A DNA stretch of 64,000 bases from Thermothielavioides terrestris NRRL 8126 (Eukaryota > Ascomycota > Sordariomycetes > Sordariales > Chaetomiaceae), in contig NC_016457.1 of the NCBI RefSeq assembly GCF_000226115.1, positions 8,680,001-8,744,000 on the forward strand. Reading direction: 5' to 3'. Shown one piece after another: positions 31,328 through 42,442 of the stretch. Within the stretch, counting starts at the first letter, position 1. Each line of letters opens with the position of its first letter. Under the pieces are notes generated by a model that was not told where the DNA came from, searched no databases, and worked only from the letters and a program-made list of their open reading frames with translations. Made by a program: the position numbers and the translations under genes.

Positions 31328-33638
31328 GGTGAGAACTAAGGATGAGTGGAGGGATTGCTTGAACTAGAATGCAAAGCACACCAGCAACTGTCGAAGCACT
31401 TGAGATACTGACGTGGAGTGAAGGGACGGGGTCGTATTGTCGTGTAGTCTCACCGCTGCCTCTGTTCGATGCCAACGATCGGGTGACCTTGGGGTTAATA
31501 TCTACACCTCGAAGGACCTTGTGCTGCTTGTCCTCCTCGTTATTTTATCTCCGCTCCAGCCGCGGTATGGTTACTCAAGCTGGGTAGGCGCGGCGGCGCA
31601 CAACCATTCCGTTTAGGACAGGACATGTGTACAACTGGCCGGTCACAACCACACTTCGCTCGACAAGCCAGGATGGGGAAGCGCTGCGAGTTGTTTCCAG
31701 GCTGACTGGCCTAGCACCGAAGCTGTAGCGCGCCCAGCTGCGCAATGCGGAGGCGCCCTCGGTCGTTGACTGCATGGTTGAGGCATATGGGGCGTGAGGT
31801 GGAGGCGCAGGCTAGGTATTGAGTCACTGCGTGTCGAGTTGCTAGCGGAGAAGCGAGGCGTGCTGGGGTTTGTATGGGTTGGTGGTGGCCATGTGCCGCG
31901 AGCACTGCCCCTTCCATATTCTCCTGTGCCTAACTCTACTTGGTATCACGACTCTATATTCCGGGGAAAGCAGGACGTTGCCCTCAGCTACAGAGACGTG
32001 TTGTATGCCAAACAATGACAACAGTTCGAGCTCCCCGGCTGGCTGGCTTATCAGCAATACTGATCTTCGTCTTTCATCGTGTTTTGCATTTTGAACCTGA
32101 ATGCATCAACTTCCCACCCAACAACCTTCAACACGGAGGGCCGGGTTTGCCCCTCTCAGACCCCGGCTCAATGTGTCAAGAATTCCTCCTTCGAGTTGGT
32201 TGTAGCCTGCGTAATCCGCAACCGCGCCGCAGCGTTCGTGTCAGCCGGACAGTCTGTTGGGCGGAGGGATAGGACTATGACACACTAGAACGGGGCATGC
32301 ATATTCTAAGTGCCAACCAACGTGGCGCGTGAACCATCAGGTTTATTTACGCTATTCCTACATCAGCACAAGCCACCCCTAGGGCGAACATGCCAAATTC
32401 CGCGGAAACTAGTGGTGTTCGAGGTATCGGGAATGGGGTAGCAAGCGGCGCCTGCGTTCTCCAGGATCAGAGTGCAACGCTGTCGCGTGGGGTGTGACGG
32501 GACTAGTGCAACGGCTGTCATCCCGACCGACTCCTTGGACTTACTATTGGCGGCACGGCACGCGCCGTGAGCCCCATGGCAGGTTCGGTTCGCTCAGTTG
32601 CCGCCGAGGGCTGTGCGGGGTGGTCTTGCGTGGCGCGCCTCGGTGTGATGGTGTTTTCGGTGGCTGCCGGTTTGGTGCAGGACTGTGGAATCCCAGGAGT
32701 CCTCGCGCAACCGTACTTACATCCTGCGGGCAGAATCACGATTCAATAGAGTAGCGGAAGTGGATTGTCAGGTTCTGATGCAGAGCGCGCAATCCCGGTG
32801 CAGTCGCATGTAAAGCGCCTAGCTAGATGGTTCCGTTCCTCGCTTCGAGTTCTACCTAGTCCAAAGGATCCGCCGCACCAGCGGATAAAGGCGTGGATTG
32901 GTTTCAGCGAGCAGACGGGGTCAGTGTGGTGCTCAGCTGCAAGCTGCAAGCTGCAGGGCTCTGAATGCAACTCCACCGGTTCAGCTAGGCGCCGGGCAAC
33001 CAATGGTCCCCTTTAGCTCCGCAGCCGCAAGTTCGTCACAAGCTCCAAGTGTTACCGGACGGCTCCGAGCACAATGCCTGTGGACTTCGAGACGGAACGC
33101 CTGGGTTAGCTGAGTGCCACGCGATGAAGCAGCATCTTGGGGTAGTCCGCTGGGTCCAATATTCCCTACCGACAGCTGGTCTTTCCTGTACGCATGATGC
33201 CCGGAGATCCTCCTTCCAGCTCATCCTCCATTCACCTTCTCCCGCGGGTTCCGCTAGAAGGGAAAAAACGGAGCTAACCAGGGGGGGGAAGGGGGGGGGG
33301 GGGGGGGGGAGCAGTGAGTGTTCGGCACTGCACGAAGTGGTTGCTGTCCGGTTAGTCGGTATGAGATGGAGACTCGAGAACGGAAGCCCTGAGAACGGGC
33401 GACTTCAGAACGGGGAGACTTGTACCGCCTGTTCAAGCACATGTTTGGCTGGCAGTTTGTGTAGCGTGGCCAGGTTGACTGTCAGTTGTAGGTAGGCCTT
33501 TTTCATTCCGCCCGGATGACCAGCTAGAATTGAAATTTCGGGTCAGCAATATGGAGAAGCACAAACAGGGCTATCCAACATCAAGCCTGCGCTAAACTCT
33601 CGAGCACGACGACCAGTGCAGCCATTGACCCCCTCTCA
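31328..33638. other. Long intergenic region with G run
   Basis: About 2.3 kb upstream of the peptidase and downstream of a sugar porter. It holds a long G tract (33281-33309, listed separately) and several unconvincing open frames. The proximal part should contain the peptidase promoter. No gene supported. Confidence 0.45.
33281..33309. repeat. Poly-G tract
   Basis: Eight G, two A, then 19 consecutive G. Such tracts are rare, can form G-quadruplex structures and are a frequent place for sequencing length error. It lies about 330 bp past the 3' end of the sugar porter. Confidence 0.9.
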
Positions 33639-35402
33639 TCATACCCGAGCATCGCCCTTCTCGCGCTGCGTCGCCGCAGCATCGACCTCCTCGGCGACCA
33701 CCTGCTTCGGCTCGTCCTCCTGGAGCCCTTTGGCCTTCGCCTCGCTCGCAGCTCTCGCATCCTCCAGCTCGGCCTCCACGTTGCCATATCTCCCGATCTT
33801 GTACCAAGGCAAACTGAACAAGCGATCCATGCTCTCCAGACTCCTCCCCGCGGTCTCGGGCACGGCGAACCACACCCACAAACCGCCCAGAAGCGTCACG
33901 GCGGCAAAGAACCAGAAGGTACCCTGCGGCGAGATGCCGCCGTCGGCAACCGACAGCAGCATGGGGGGCACGGCCCTCGAGTTCCCGTACTGGTTCGCAA
34001 AGTGGAACGTCATGGCCATGGAGGTGCAGAAGGCGCGGATGCGCAGCGGGAACAGCTCGGCCGTGAGGAGGTACTGCATCGAGTTCCAGCCGAGAGCCCA
34101 GCCGAAGCCGGACAGGTAGATCATGGCCACGGCGGCCTTGGAGGCGGCCAGCTGCGATCCCTCCAGGGCCTTGGCGGTGTCGAGTTGGGGCACGGCGGTC
34201 AGGAACGCGGCCACGTAGACCATGGAGACGGCCTGGCAGGCGATGCCCAGCAGCAGCGAGCGCTTGCGGCCGATGACGTCGACGAGGAAGAGCGCGCAGA
34301 TGACGGCCGCGACGAGCTTGATGATGCCGAAGATGGCGGTCACGAGCAGGGCCGTGTCGGTGTCGGCGAAGCCGAGCAGGTGGAACAGGTCCGGCGCGTA
34401 CAGGGTGATGGAGCCCGCGCCGGACCACTGCGAGAGGATCTGGGCGGCGATGGCGAGCAAGAAGCGATAAAGGTTGCTGGGGTCAGCGAAGGTCTCCTTG
34501 AGCGTGCCGAGCCAGCCCGCGTCCCTGGTGGCCTCGGCTTCCTCGCGCAGGGCGGCGTTGATGATGCTGACTTCGGTGACCACATACTCGTGGTCCTGGG
34601 GGAGCTTGCGGAGGCGGGACATGGTTCGGAGCGCCATGTCGGGCTTGTCCTTCAGCGCCAGGTACCGCGGTGACTCGTATTGGAAGAAGGTCAGGATGAA
34701 AATGAGGCCGGCGAACATGATGTGCAGGCTCGTGGGCACTTGCCATCGCGCGGCAGTGGTGTCGCCCATGTTGACTTGACAGCCGTAGTTGGTGAAGTAG
34801 GCGAGGACGATGCCGAGGTAGACGAAGCCGGTGAAGAAGCAAGTGCAGAGGCCACGGATGCTGGCCGGCGCGATCTCGGCAATGTAGACGGGTCCGACGA
34901 CGGGTGTCTGTCCTATGCCGAGCCCGGCGATGAACCTGCCGGCGTAGATAGCCCCAAGACTGCCGTTGGACCCCAGGAAGATGGCGATGCCGACAATCCA
35001 CAGGACGCAGAGCTGGCGGGTGGCCCAGATGCGGCCGATTCTATCGCAGACCAGGAAAGCACTGTCACGAGCAGAGTTAGCCCAGTAGTACCGGGAGGAG
35101 GGGCTAGGGCAAGAGGTTGCCCACATGAGAGCTCCGCCCACGGAGCCAATCTGTACCATGGCCGACACATTGGCCTTGATGTTGGCTTGTTCGGCTTTCG
35201 AGTACGAACTGTAATGGATGCTGTTCTGGAAGTGCTTGCTGTTGAAAGCGCCGCTGATGAGACCCTCATCGACACCACGGGCAGCGCCCAGGAGCGCGAA
35301 GGAGAGAATGGCAAACCAGAGGCGCCAGTTGAAGACCTCGCTGGGCTCGCCCAGGCGCCTGAGCTTGAAGATGTTGACGGGCTTCTTGACCCCGCCTGCC
35401 AT
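33639..35402 (-). CDS. MFS sugar porter
   Basis: Sugar porter family transporter, predicted 566 residues, two exons: 35125-35402 and 33639-35061. The 63-bp intron (35062-35124) has a good gtgggc donor, a gctaac branch and a gacag acceptor; it is a multiple of three with no stop, so the frame stays open if retained. Splicing gives GGALIAFLVCDRIGRIWATR, the expected TM2/loop signature. Others: RGVDEGLISGAF in TM1, GRFIAGLGIGQTPVVGPVYI in TM4, YESPRYLALKDK after TM6, VDVIGRKRSLL, and VPETAGRSLESMDRLF at the end. The long cytosolic tail (about 60 residues) is acidic and helical. The ESPRYL and PETAGRSLE forms set it apart from the two other sugar porters here. Sugar or acid substrate unknown. Confidence 0.92.
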   Translation of the reverse strand: MAGGVKKPVNIFKLRRLGEPSEVFNWRLWFAILSFALLGAARGVDEGLISGAFNSKHFQNSIHYSSYSKAEQANIKANVSAMVQIGSVGGALMWATSCPSPSSRYYWANSARDSAFLVCDRIGRIWATRQLCVLWIVGIAIFLGSNGSLGAIYAGRFIAGLGIGQTPVVGPVYIAEIAPASIRGLCTCFFTGFVYLGIVLAYFTNYGCQVNMGDTTAARWQVPTSLHIMFAGLIFILTFFQYESPRYLALKDKPDMALRTMSRLRKLPQDHEYVVTEVSIINAALREEAEATRDAGWLGTLKETFADPSNLYRFLLAIAAQILSQWSGAGSITLYAPDLFHLLGFADTDTALLVTAIFGIIKLVAAVICALFLVDVIGRKRSLLLGIACQAVSMVYVAAFLTAVPQLDTAKALEGSQLAASKAAVAMIYLSGFGWALGWNSMQYLLTAELFPLRIRAFCTSMAMTFHFANQYGNSRAVPPMLLSVADGGISPQGTFWFFAAVTLLGGLWVWFAVPETAGRSLESMDRLFSLPWYKIGRYGNVEAELEDARAASEAKAKGLQEDEPKQVVAEEVDAAATQREKGDARV

Positions 35403-36321
35403 TGTGCCGGGCTAATACTGGGAGACGGGGCCAAACGGTGGCAGGTGTGCTGTGTCAGTGAATCTTGAGAACTGGGCTCCCGTGCGGGCCACAAGGCGGC
35501 ACCCCTATATAGGTGCCCACCAGACCACCGGAGGGACCGACGGGGCTGCGATCATTGGAAGCTCGAGGCTCCCGGCTCAGACATTCCCGGCTTTCTCCGC
35601 GATCTGGGGGAGGGGCAAGGAGGAGCAGAGCGCATGCCTTGTCCGGGGAACAGGACCGGTGTGGAGAGCACCTGGAGCGGCCCCGCCGTAGGCCATGTCC
35701 CGGCGTGATCGGCGACGCCGTTTGCCGGCATCCTATTGTACAGTACACCGTGCATCGGATAGTTGCCTACGGAATACCACAGTAAGCGCACATGTGTACA
35801 GACACTTGACTGGCGGCTGATGCGCTACAAGCGCTGCCGTTTCGGGAAGGTGGTTCTCGACTGCGCAATCAAGTCGCAACCGGTTGTCCCCTACACGAGG
35901 AGATGGCCAATCAGGCAATGATTGACTTACATTACTTCACTAGCGCACACAACTGTCCGGCAACGGGCCCAAGCTGCGGAGAACAAGGCCTCCCTGAGGT
36001 AACATTGTGAAACCTCCGCGGGGTAGAACTTACCTGGTTCACCTTTGGCGGACGGGTCCGAAAGCGGCACGCACAAAATGGTCTCATGGCAGGCTTGAAC
36101 CTGTTACCTCCAACTTCTTATTGGAGGATATTCTCTCAGCCTTCAAATCACAGGTTTGCCGAACGAGGCGACTTTTTCCGATTCAAACCCCAACCCTTGG
36201 TCCTCCACTGCTGGCGAGCCCCTGATCCCCCCCGTGGCCCTGAACTCGCCCGATCCCGCCCTCGGTCGAGGACGACCATCAACACAGTCGTGGATACCCG
36301 AGACTTGGTTTGCATTAAGCC
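35403..36321. other. Divergent intergenic region
   Basis: About 920 bp between the sugar porter and the dehydrogenase starts, so both promoters lie here. A 7-bp stem hairpin (cctccaa-cttctta-ttggagg, about 36107-36127) resembles an anticodon arm, but no matching acceptor stem or T arm is found, so no tRNA is called. Confidence 0.45.
35506..35512 (-). promoter_or_regulatory. TATA-like site of sugar porter
   Basis: The sequence TATATAG, inside a short palindrome (cacc-ccTATATAgg-tgcc), lies about 105 bp upstream of the sugar porter start codon at 35402, a fitting distance for a core promoter. It reads the same in both directions at its core. Confidence 0.4.
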
Positions 36322-37568
36322 ATGGCCGAGGAAGCACCCAAGGTTTTGGTGAGGCATGACGATGCCGAGGCGTTCGTCGTAAACCTGCTGGTGGCTGTGG
36401 GTGTGAGCGCGAAACACGCCCAGACCATCGCCCACGGCCTCGTGCAGGCTGATTGTAAGAAGTGTTCCTGAGAAGAGAGCACGCTCCGAGAACACTCGAA
36501 CGCCCGGAATAGAAGAATATGGCTGACATCCGGCGGCAGTGCGCGGGGTCGAAAGCCATGGCATAAACCGCTTGCCGTCGTACCTGGCCCGGGTCCGGAA
36601 CGGGGTTCTGGACCCCAAGGCCGAGCCGGAGCTGACGCAGGTCACGCCTGTCGTTGCGCAGGTCAGTCCGTGGCCGGCACAGGGTGCTGCACTTGCTGCC
36701 TTTGGACCAAACTAGCGAGGCAGTACATACTCACAGCACATGATGCAACCAGGTCGACGGCCACAACGGCTTTGGCTTCCCCGCCGCGCATCTCGCCATG
36801 GAAACGGCCATCTCCATGGCCCGGACCTTCGGCATCGGCATGGTGAGCGTCAAGCACAGCAACCACTTTGGCATGTCCGCCTGGCTCGTCCGCCAAGCCG
36901 TCGACGCCGGCATGATGAGCCTCGTGTTTACAAACTCATCCCCGGCCCTGCCCGTTTGGGGCGGCAAGACGAAGCTGATAGGTGTCTCCCCTATCGCCTG
37001 TGGCGCGCCAGGCGGCGAGAACTCGGTTCCCTTTATCTTGGACATGGCGCCATCGGTCGCGGCACGCGGAAAGATCTATAAAGCCCTGCGCCGGGGCGAG
37101 AAGATACCCATGGACTGGGCGTTGGACGCCGACGGGAAGCCAACCGACGACCCGGAGAAGGCGCTCCAGGGAGTCATGCTGCCCATGGGCGGGCCCAAGG
37201 GGTCGGCCCTGGCCATCATGATGGATGTTTTCTCTGGCGTGCTGTCCGGCTCTGCGTTTGCGGGCGGTGTCACGGGCCCGTACGACATGTCCAAGCCGGG
37301 TGACGTTGGGCATTTCATTATTGCCCTCAAGCCAGATCTCTTTATGAGCCTGGAGGAGTTCAAGCAGCGCATGGATATTCTCTATCAACGTGTGGTGGGA
37401 TCAGACAAGATGGAAGGAGTGGAGAGGATCTACTTCCCCGGCGAGATTGAACAGCTGACAGAAGCGCGCAGGCTGAAGGAAGGGATTCCGTTTGTGCAGA
37501 GCGAAATCGACGCTCTCGATGCAGAAGCTGAGAGGTTGGGCGTGGCAAAGATTCGGCGCGGCCTTTAA
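36322..37568 (+). CDS. Malate/L-lactate dehydrogenase-family oxidoreductase
   Basis: Member of the Ldh2/MDH2/YlbC family of NAD(P)-dependent 2-hydroxyacid dehydrogenases, structurally distinct from classical malate dehydrogenases. Three exons, 36322-36454, 36540-36661 and 36753-37568, give 356 residues, the usual length. The N-terminal helical part includes DLRGVESHGINRLPSYLARV, with the conserved SHG. VDGHNGFGFPAAHLAMETAI and SVKHSNHFGMSAWL follow, where the His of NHFG is a conserved active-site residue. Then come FTNSSPALPVWGG, ISPIACGAPG-type sequence and PMGGPKGSALAIMMDVFSGV, the nucleotide/substrate loop. No targeting signal is evident. Family members reduce or oxidise 2-keto/2-hydroxy acids such as malate, L-lactate, ureidoglycolate or sulfolactate; the substrate here is unknown. 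Confidence 0.92.
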
Positions 37569-37847
37569 ATTTTTTTTTTTTAAAAAAAAAGGAAAGATAA
37601 AGAAAAAATTCCTTGAAAATGGCGGTGGCCCCATGATGTTCAACACTTCCATGTCCATGGTTTCAAGCTCTTGTGAGAGCCCCCCCTTCTGGAAGGTCCC
37701 GCTTTTCGACCCCCAGCTTCCCCACACCTTCGGTAGGTAATGTGGTGGTACCCTGTTCAACGGCCCAAGAAAGTGCAATGCAGCTGGCCCCACCTCCCGT
37801 GGCACCCAACTTTCGCCCAGCAACCTTTCTTTTCCCAGTAATCCTCC
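37569..37847. other. Short spacer with T/A homopolymers
   Basis: The 279-bp spacer between two co-oriented genes begins with adjoining T and A runs (37568-37592), a small hairpin-forming element directly after the stop codon. It probably forms part of the 3' end of the dehydrogenase gene. Confidence 0.5.
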
Positions 37848-39265
37848 ATGCCAGCGAGTCGAAAGTCGCGGGCGACGGGCCCGCCACCACCGTCAACCAC
37901 ATTGGTGCTCGACAATGGCGCCGATACAATCAAGGCCGGATTTGTGACCGGCGGCAAGGCCGATGACGCCCCGCGTATCATCCCCAATTGCCTCGCCCGA
38001 GATCGCCACAGGAAAACGTATGTCGGCTCCGAACTGGAGAAATGCAGAGATTTCGGCGAGATGGCCTTCCGGCGGCCGGTAGAGAAGGGCTTCATAGTGA
38101 ACTGGGAGGCGCAGAAAGAGATCTGGGACCGCGAATTCTTCGACGAAAATGCACCGCAGAAGTGCGACCCGTCTGAAGCTCGACTGGTACTGGCAGAGCA
38201 ACCAAACGGTCTGCCAGCCCTGCAGACCCACTGTGACCAGATGGTGTTTGAGGAATTCGGCTTCGCAAGCTACTACCGTGGCATCGGTTCGTCGCTTCTC
38301 AGCTGCCTTTTTCCCTACTTGGCCCGACTCCGCGCTGACCGTTGCCTCGCTCTTCTCCAGGCCCCTCTTTCAACGCGTACCGGGACATTCAAGCCATCTT
38401 CCACACGCCAAGGACGCCGGATACCCCCGTCGACGTGCCTGCCGAGGTCATACTCCTGATCGACTCGGGCTACTCCCACACGACCGTCACGCCGATCCTA
38501 CAAGGCCGCCCGCTCCACCCAGCCATCCGGAGGCTGGACGTGGGGGGCAAGTTCATGACGAACTATCTGACCCGCTTGCTTTCCGTCCGGCACTTTGATA
38601 TGCGCAACGAGACGTTCATCGCAAACGAGATGAAAGAGGCAGTCTGCTATGTCTCGCTGGACTTCAAAGGCGACCTGGAAAAGACTTGGAAGGGCACGCG
38701 GGGCGAGCGACGCGAGGACTTTGTGAGCGGTGCTGGGATCGCAAAAGACTACGTTCTTCCGGATTCTCACACGACCTTCCACGGAGTTGTCCGCGATTAC
38801 GACCCCGGCGGCGCCTCGTCCCGTGGCCGCAAGGCAGCGGTGTCCACCGAAGATGTCCTAACGCTGCGAAACGAGCGCTTCGTGGTTCCCGAGCTGCTGT
38901 TCAACCCCTCCGATGTCGGCTTGAGCCAGCCTGGTCTTGCCGACTTGGTGATGCAGTCGCTCTCGGTCTTGCCCATCGGCCTGTGGCCGGGGCTCCTCGC
39001 GAACATCGTTGTTGTGGGCGGGAACGCCAGGCTGGAGAATTTTATCCAGCGACTGCAGATGGAGCTGTTGGAACGCGTGCCCGATGAGTGTGTCGTCCGA
39101 GTGGCGTGCCCGGAGAACCCCGTCATTAGCACCTGGTTGGGGGCGGCCAACTTTGCCCGACATGAACACGTTGAGCGGCTGGCGGTGACTAAGCAGGAGT
39201 ACGAAGAATATGGGGCTGGCTGGGTAGCCCGGAGGTTTTCCGCAGGCCTCGGCGTTGATACCTGA
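37848..39265 (+). CDS. arp6: Actin-related protein 6
   Basis: Nuclear actin-related protein Arp6, 447 residues, two exons, 37848-38286 and 38361-39265, separated by a 74-bp intron. The actin fold is evident: TTLVLDNGADTIKAGF (phosphate-1 region), NCLARDRHRKTYVGSE, RPVEKGFIVNWEAQKEIWD, VILLIDSGYSHTTVTPIL (phosphate-2), GRPLHPAIRRLDVGGKFMTN, ERFVVPELLFNPSDVG, and NIVVVGGNARLENFIQRL near the end. The pattern KGFIVNWEAQ with LDVGGKFMTNYL and FNPSD is characteristic of Arp6, which has short or no extra insertions compared with Arp5 or Arp8. Arp6 is a subunit of the SWR1 chromatin remodeler that deposits H2A.Z, so the product acts in the nucleus. The assignment rests on sequence pattern and is strong. 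Confidence 0.93.
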
Positions 39266-40084
39266 CGCGACTCCTGGCTTATGCGCTGGCCAATCATGCC
39301 GGTCGTTACCTTAGCTGTTCGACTTGGGCTCTGACGATTGACTCAGTGCACGTAGATTCATATGAGCGGGGGTTGGGCTGGGCACCGCCCTTCATCGCTG
39401 TGCTTGGATAACAGTTGGCGTGACCTCTTTCCAACCAGAGCAATTTGCTGGCTTCGTTACGACTCACAGAAGCCGACGGGCTGCCCATTCTAGGGCCAGC
39501 CTCACCCACTTGGAACCGCGCCAGCACGCCCGATGCTCTCTGAAGTTGTTGACTTCAAGTATTAGGGCATCTCTTCTCGCTGCCGCCGCGCGACCGTGGT
39601 ATTGGAGCTTCTGTGAGAGCTCAGTTCGTAATGTATCAGTCGCACCGCGCTTCGAAACTTCGGGAACCGTGGTATCAGGCGACATGGAGGCACATGTTCT
39701 GCGAGTGAAGAAAAACATGTACGGATCAGATGTATCCGCATGTGCTCAACAGAAAACGTGCCACATTGGGACGCTTGAACTTGGACGTTGATGTGCAGCT
39801 CAGCGCCAGGTGCAGCTGCCAAGTGCCACTGCCAGATGGCAAAAAGTGGATGAGCGACTGGATTTGAGTTAATGTTAGTCCCACCTCGGCATACTCCGTA
39901 GCGCCATTTTGTTCCCACTCATTTGACATTTCGGAGGCCAAAACACGCAACTGCCATTTGACATTCAAAAAATGGAAAAAAGGCGTCGCGTCCTCCGCCT
40001 GAGATTGTTACCTTTGTCCATCTCCCATGTCGTGCGCTAGCACTGCAGAAAAGGCATTCATTCTTTTAGACTGCGCAAGCAACA
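39266..40084. other. Intergenic region
   Basis: About 820 bp between two co-oriented genes, holding the Arp6 terminator and the promoter of the nucleotidyltransferase. A short A run (39966-39980) lies near the downstream start. No gene seen. Confidence 0.45.
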
Positions 40085-42442
40085 ATGCCATACGAAACAT
40101 CGCGATACCCTCCTCCGGGGGATGCTTACCGCCCACCCCGTCGCAACCGTCGCAGCGACCGTAGGGATCGCGATGCGCGAAGCAGGAGCGGCCCGCCAGC
40201 ACCGCCCCGAGATCACTATGCCCCCCGTCCTCCCTCCCCGTCTTATCCAAGCCCTCCTGGAGTCGACAACTACCGGCCTCCCGAGAGCGATTTTACCTTT
40301 CGCGTCGACAAACCCGCTGGCGTCCAAGAGGCCGATACGTATCGCCCGCGGAGCAAGCGGGAAACGCGCAACGATCACGGCGACGATCCGCGCGCTGCCA
40401 AAAGATTTCGTGGGCCATCCGACCGCTCCTCCAAACATGGAAATGCCGCTCGCCCATTTCGTGACAATCGGCCTGGGGGTTCTGGCGGGCGGTGGCGGCC
40501 TTTCATCGCCGCCGAGCGCGCGTTGCTCAAGGCAGACCACAACAACACTGGCACTGAGGTTGCCTTCTTCAACACCGAAGGAGGGGTAACCTATCGGCCT
40601 CTGAACGAACTATCAGATAGTGACGAGGCCGAAATGGACATCTCGGGCGACGAGGCCCAGGCATCCGAGGAACCATCAGCCAAGCGTGCACGGCTGACCG
40701 TGGCCCAGTCGGCTTCTGACAATAACACGCCGAAGTGGTCCAACCCGGACCCCTACACGGCGCTGCCTCCAGAGACAACGACGCAAGGGAAAAAGAAGGA
40801 CGTGGTGCAGATGATTCGCAAGGCACGCATCCAGTCAAGCCAAGTCCGGACTTCCCTCCCCTCTGAAGCGGCAGACTTCATCTCTTTTGACGCGGATGAG
40901 AGCGAGGCTTCTGATCACGATGACGACCACAACGATGAGCCGCAGTCTGCGGAAGCAGCCACACTATCCGCCGCCGCTCCCACGCCAAGGGCGCAACCAG
41001 ATCTTCGGTTGCCTCCCAAACCTGTCCCCGTCAAGCCGACGAAGACACCAGTGCTTTTGCCGGACCCCACGCCGTCCGTTTTTGGGACACGAAAGCGGAC
41101 TCATGACGATGAGATCAAGATGCCGCATACGAGAATTAAGCAGGCTACCAAGACGCCTGTTGACGGCGGTATCAGGAGCGAGTGGCTTGCGGACCCCGAG
41201 CTTACTCCGACTCCTTGGATGGTAGTCGACCACTCGCAGTCGGCAAATATGGCCGTCTGGCTGCACAAGGAAGTGGTTGACTTTTATGAGTACATCAAGC
41301 CGCGGGATTTTGAGGAGCGTCTGCGGGGTGAGCTGGTCGAGCACCTGAAGACGTTTTGCCGGAAAACGTTCAAAGACGCTGAGGTGTATCCCTTCGGCTC
41401 CTTCCCGTCCGGCCTCTACCTGCCTACAGCTGACATGGACCTGGCGTTCATATCTGACAGCTACGCGAAAGGCGGCGTTCCTCGATACGGTACCAAGTCG
41501 TTTCTTTACCGGTTCCGGAGCCAGCTGAAGAACCATAGAATTGCGTGGGAAGACGAGATCGAACTGATCGTCGGTGCCAAGGTACCGCTGGTCAAGTTCA
41601 TCGAGCACAGGACGGGACTTAAGGTTGACATCTCGTTTGAGAACCGGACGGGGCTGACGGCCATCGAGACGTTCAAGGCATGGAGGGAGCAATATCCTGG
41701 CATGCCGGCGCTGGTCACTCTGATCAAGCATTTCCTCCTGATGCGTGGCCTAAATGAGCCAGTCAATGGAGGTATCGGCGGCTTCTCTGTCATCTGTCTG
41801 GTGGTGAGTATGCTACAGATGATGCCGGAGGTTCAAAGCGGCAATCTGGACACCAGACACCACCTCGGCCAGCTGCTTTTGCACTTCTTCGACCTCTACG
41901 GCAACAAGTTTAACTACCAGACCGTTGCCATCAGCATGAACCCGCCTCGGTACATTCCAAAGGTTAGTCTTTTTCCCCCCCATCACCCAATCCCCCGCCC
42001 AGGCCTCCAAATGTTAACGGTGTATGGCTCGGCATCACAGCATCAAGTGACAACGTTCGCATACAAGGATCATAACCGGCTCTCGATAATCGACCCCAAC
42101 AATCCAGCGAACGACGTGTCCGGCGGATCCAGCAACGTGTCCACCATCATGGCTCATTTTGCGAGGGCGCACCGGGAGCTCACGCAGCGCATGACCCGGC
42201 TTGCCCAGGATGAGAACAGGAAGGGGAAAAGCATCCTCGAGGTGATCCTCGGCGGCAATTACTCCAGCTTCGAAATTCAGCGCCGTTACCTGGAGCAGCT
42301 TGCCAAGGAAGGCGATCGGCGCAAAGACCCGGACCATCGGCCGGCGCGCCAGGGCAGTCGCGCCGCGGGACAGCAGCCCTCGAATCAAAGGGCGTATCAG
42401 GAGAGGAACGGCGGATGGCGGGGTAGGAGGAGAGCCTCATGA
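40085..42442 (+). CDS. Trf4/5-type non-canonical poly(A) polymerase
   Basis: Two exons, 40085-41962 and 42041-42442, give 759 residues; the 78-bp intron is a multiple of three and has no stop. Residues 1-360 are low complexity: Arg/Pro/Ser at the start (RYPPPGDAYRPPRRNRRSDR), then acidic stretches. The catalytic core starts near 380: WLHKEVVDFYEYIKPRDFEE, then the nucleotidyltransferase motif GSFPSGLYLPTADMDLAF with Gly438-Ser439 and Asp450/Asp452. The third carboxylate is Asp515 in LKVDISFENRTG. The PAP-associated region follows: MRGLNEPVNGGIGGFS, GQLLLHFFDLYGNKFNYQTV, then LSIIDPNNPANDVSGGSSNV. The C-terminus is basic. Trf4/5 proteins are the polymerase subunits of the TRAMP complex, which adenylates nuclear RNAs for exosome decay. 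Direct function here is by homology of the motifs. Confidence 0.92.
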   Translation: MPYETSRYPPPGDAYRPPRRNRRSDRRDRDARSRSGPPAPPRDHYAPRPPSPSYPSPPGVDNYRPPESDFTFRVDKPAGVQEADTYRPRSKRETRNDHGDDPRAAKRFRGPSDRSSKHGNAARPFRDNRPGGSGGRWRPFIAAERALLKADHNNTGTEVAFFNTEGGVTYRPLNELSDSDEAEMDISGDEAQASEEPSAKRARLTVAQSASDNNTPKWSNPDPYTALPPETTTQGKKKDVVQMIRKARIQSSQVRTSLPSEAADFISFDADESEASDHDDDHNDEPQSAEAATLSAAAPTPRAQPDLRLPPKPVPVKPTKTPVLLPDPTPSVFGTRKRTHDDEIKMPHTRIKQATKTPVDGGIRSEWLADPELTPTPWMVVDHSQSANMAVWLHKEVVDFYEYIKPRDFEERLRGELVEHLKTFCRKTFKDAEVYPFGSFPSGLYLPTADMDLAFISDSYAKGGVPRYGTKSFLYRFRSQLKNHRIAWEDEIELIVGAKVPLVKFIEHRTGLKVDISFENRTGLTAIETFKAWREQYPGMPALVTLIKHFLLMRGLNEPVNGGIGGFSVICLVVSMLQMMPEVQSGNLDTRHHLGQLLLHFFDLYGNKFNYQTVAISMNPPRYIPKVSLFPPHHPIPRPGLQMLTVYGSASQHQVTTFAYKDHNRLSIIDPNNPANDVSGGSSNVSTIMAHFARAHRELTQRMTRLAQDENRKGKSILEVILGGNYSSFEIQRRYLEQLAKEGDRRKDPDHRPARQGSRAAGQQPSNQRAYQERNGGWRGRRRAS

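Noticed and set aside
34002..35468. Long plus-strand open frames (223 and 262 codons)
   Set aside because: Antisense shadow of the sugar porter at 33639-35402.
36061..36140. Possible tRNA suggested by a 7-bp hairpin (cctccaa/ttggagg) and a ggttcaagcct-like box
   Set aside because: The hairpin and the box do not combine into a cloverleaf on either strand: no acceptor stem and no properly paired T arm at the right distance.
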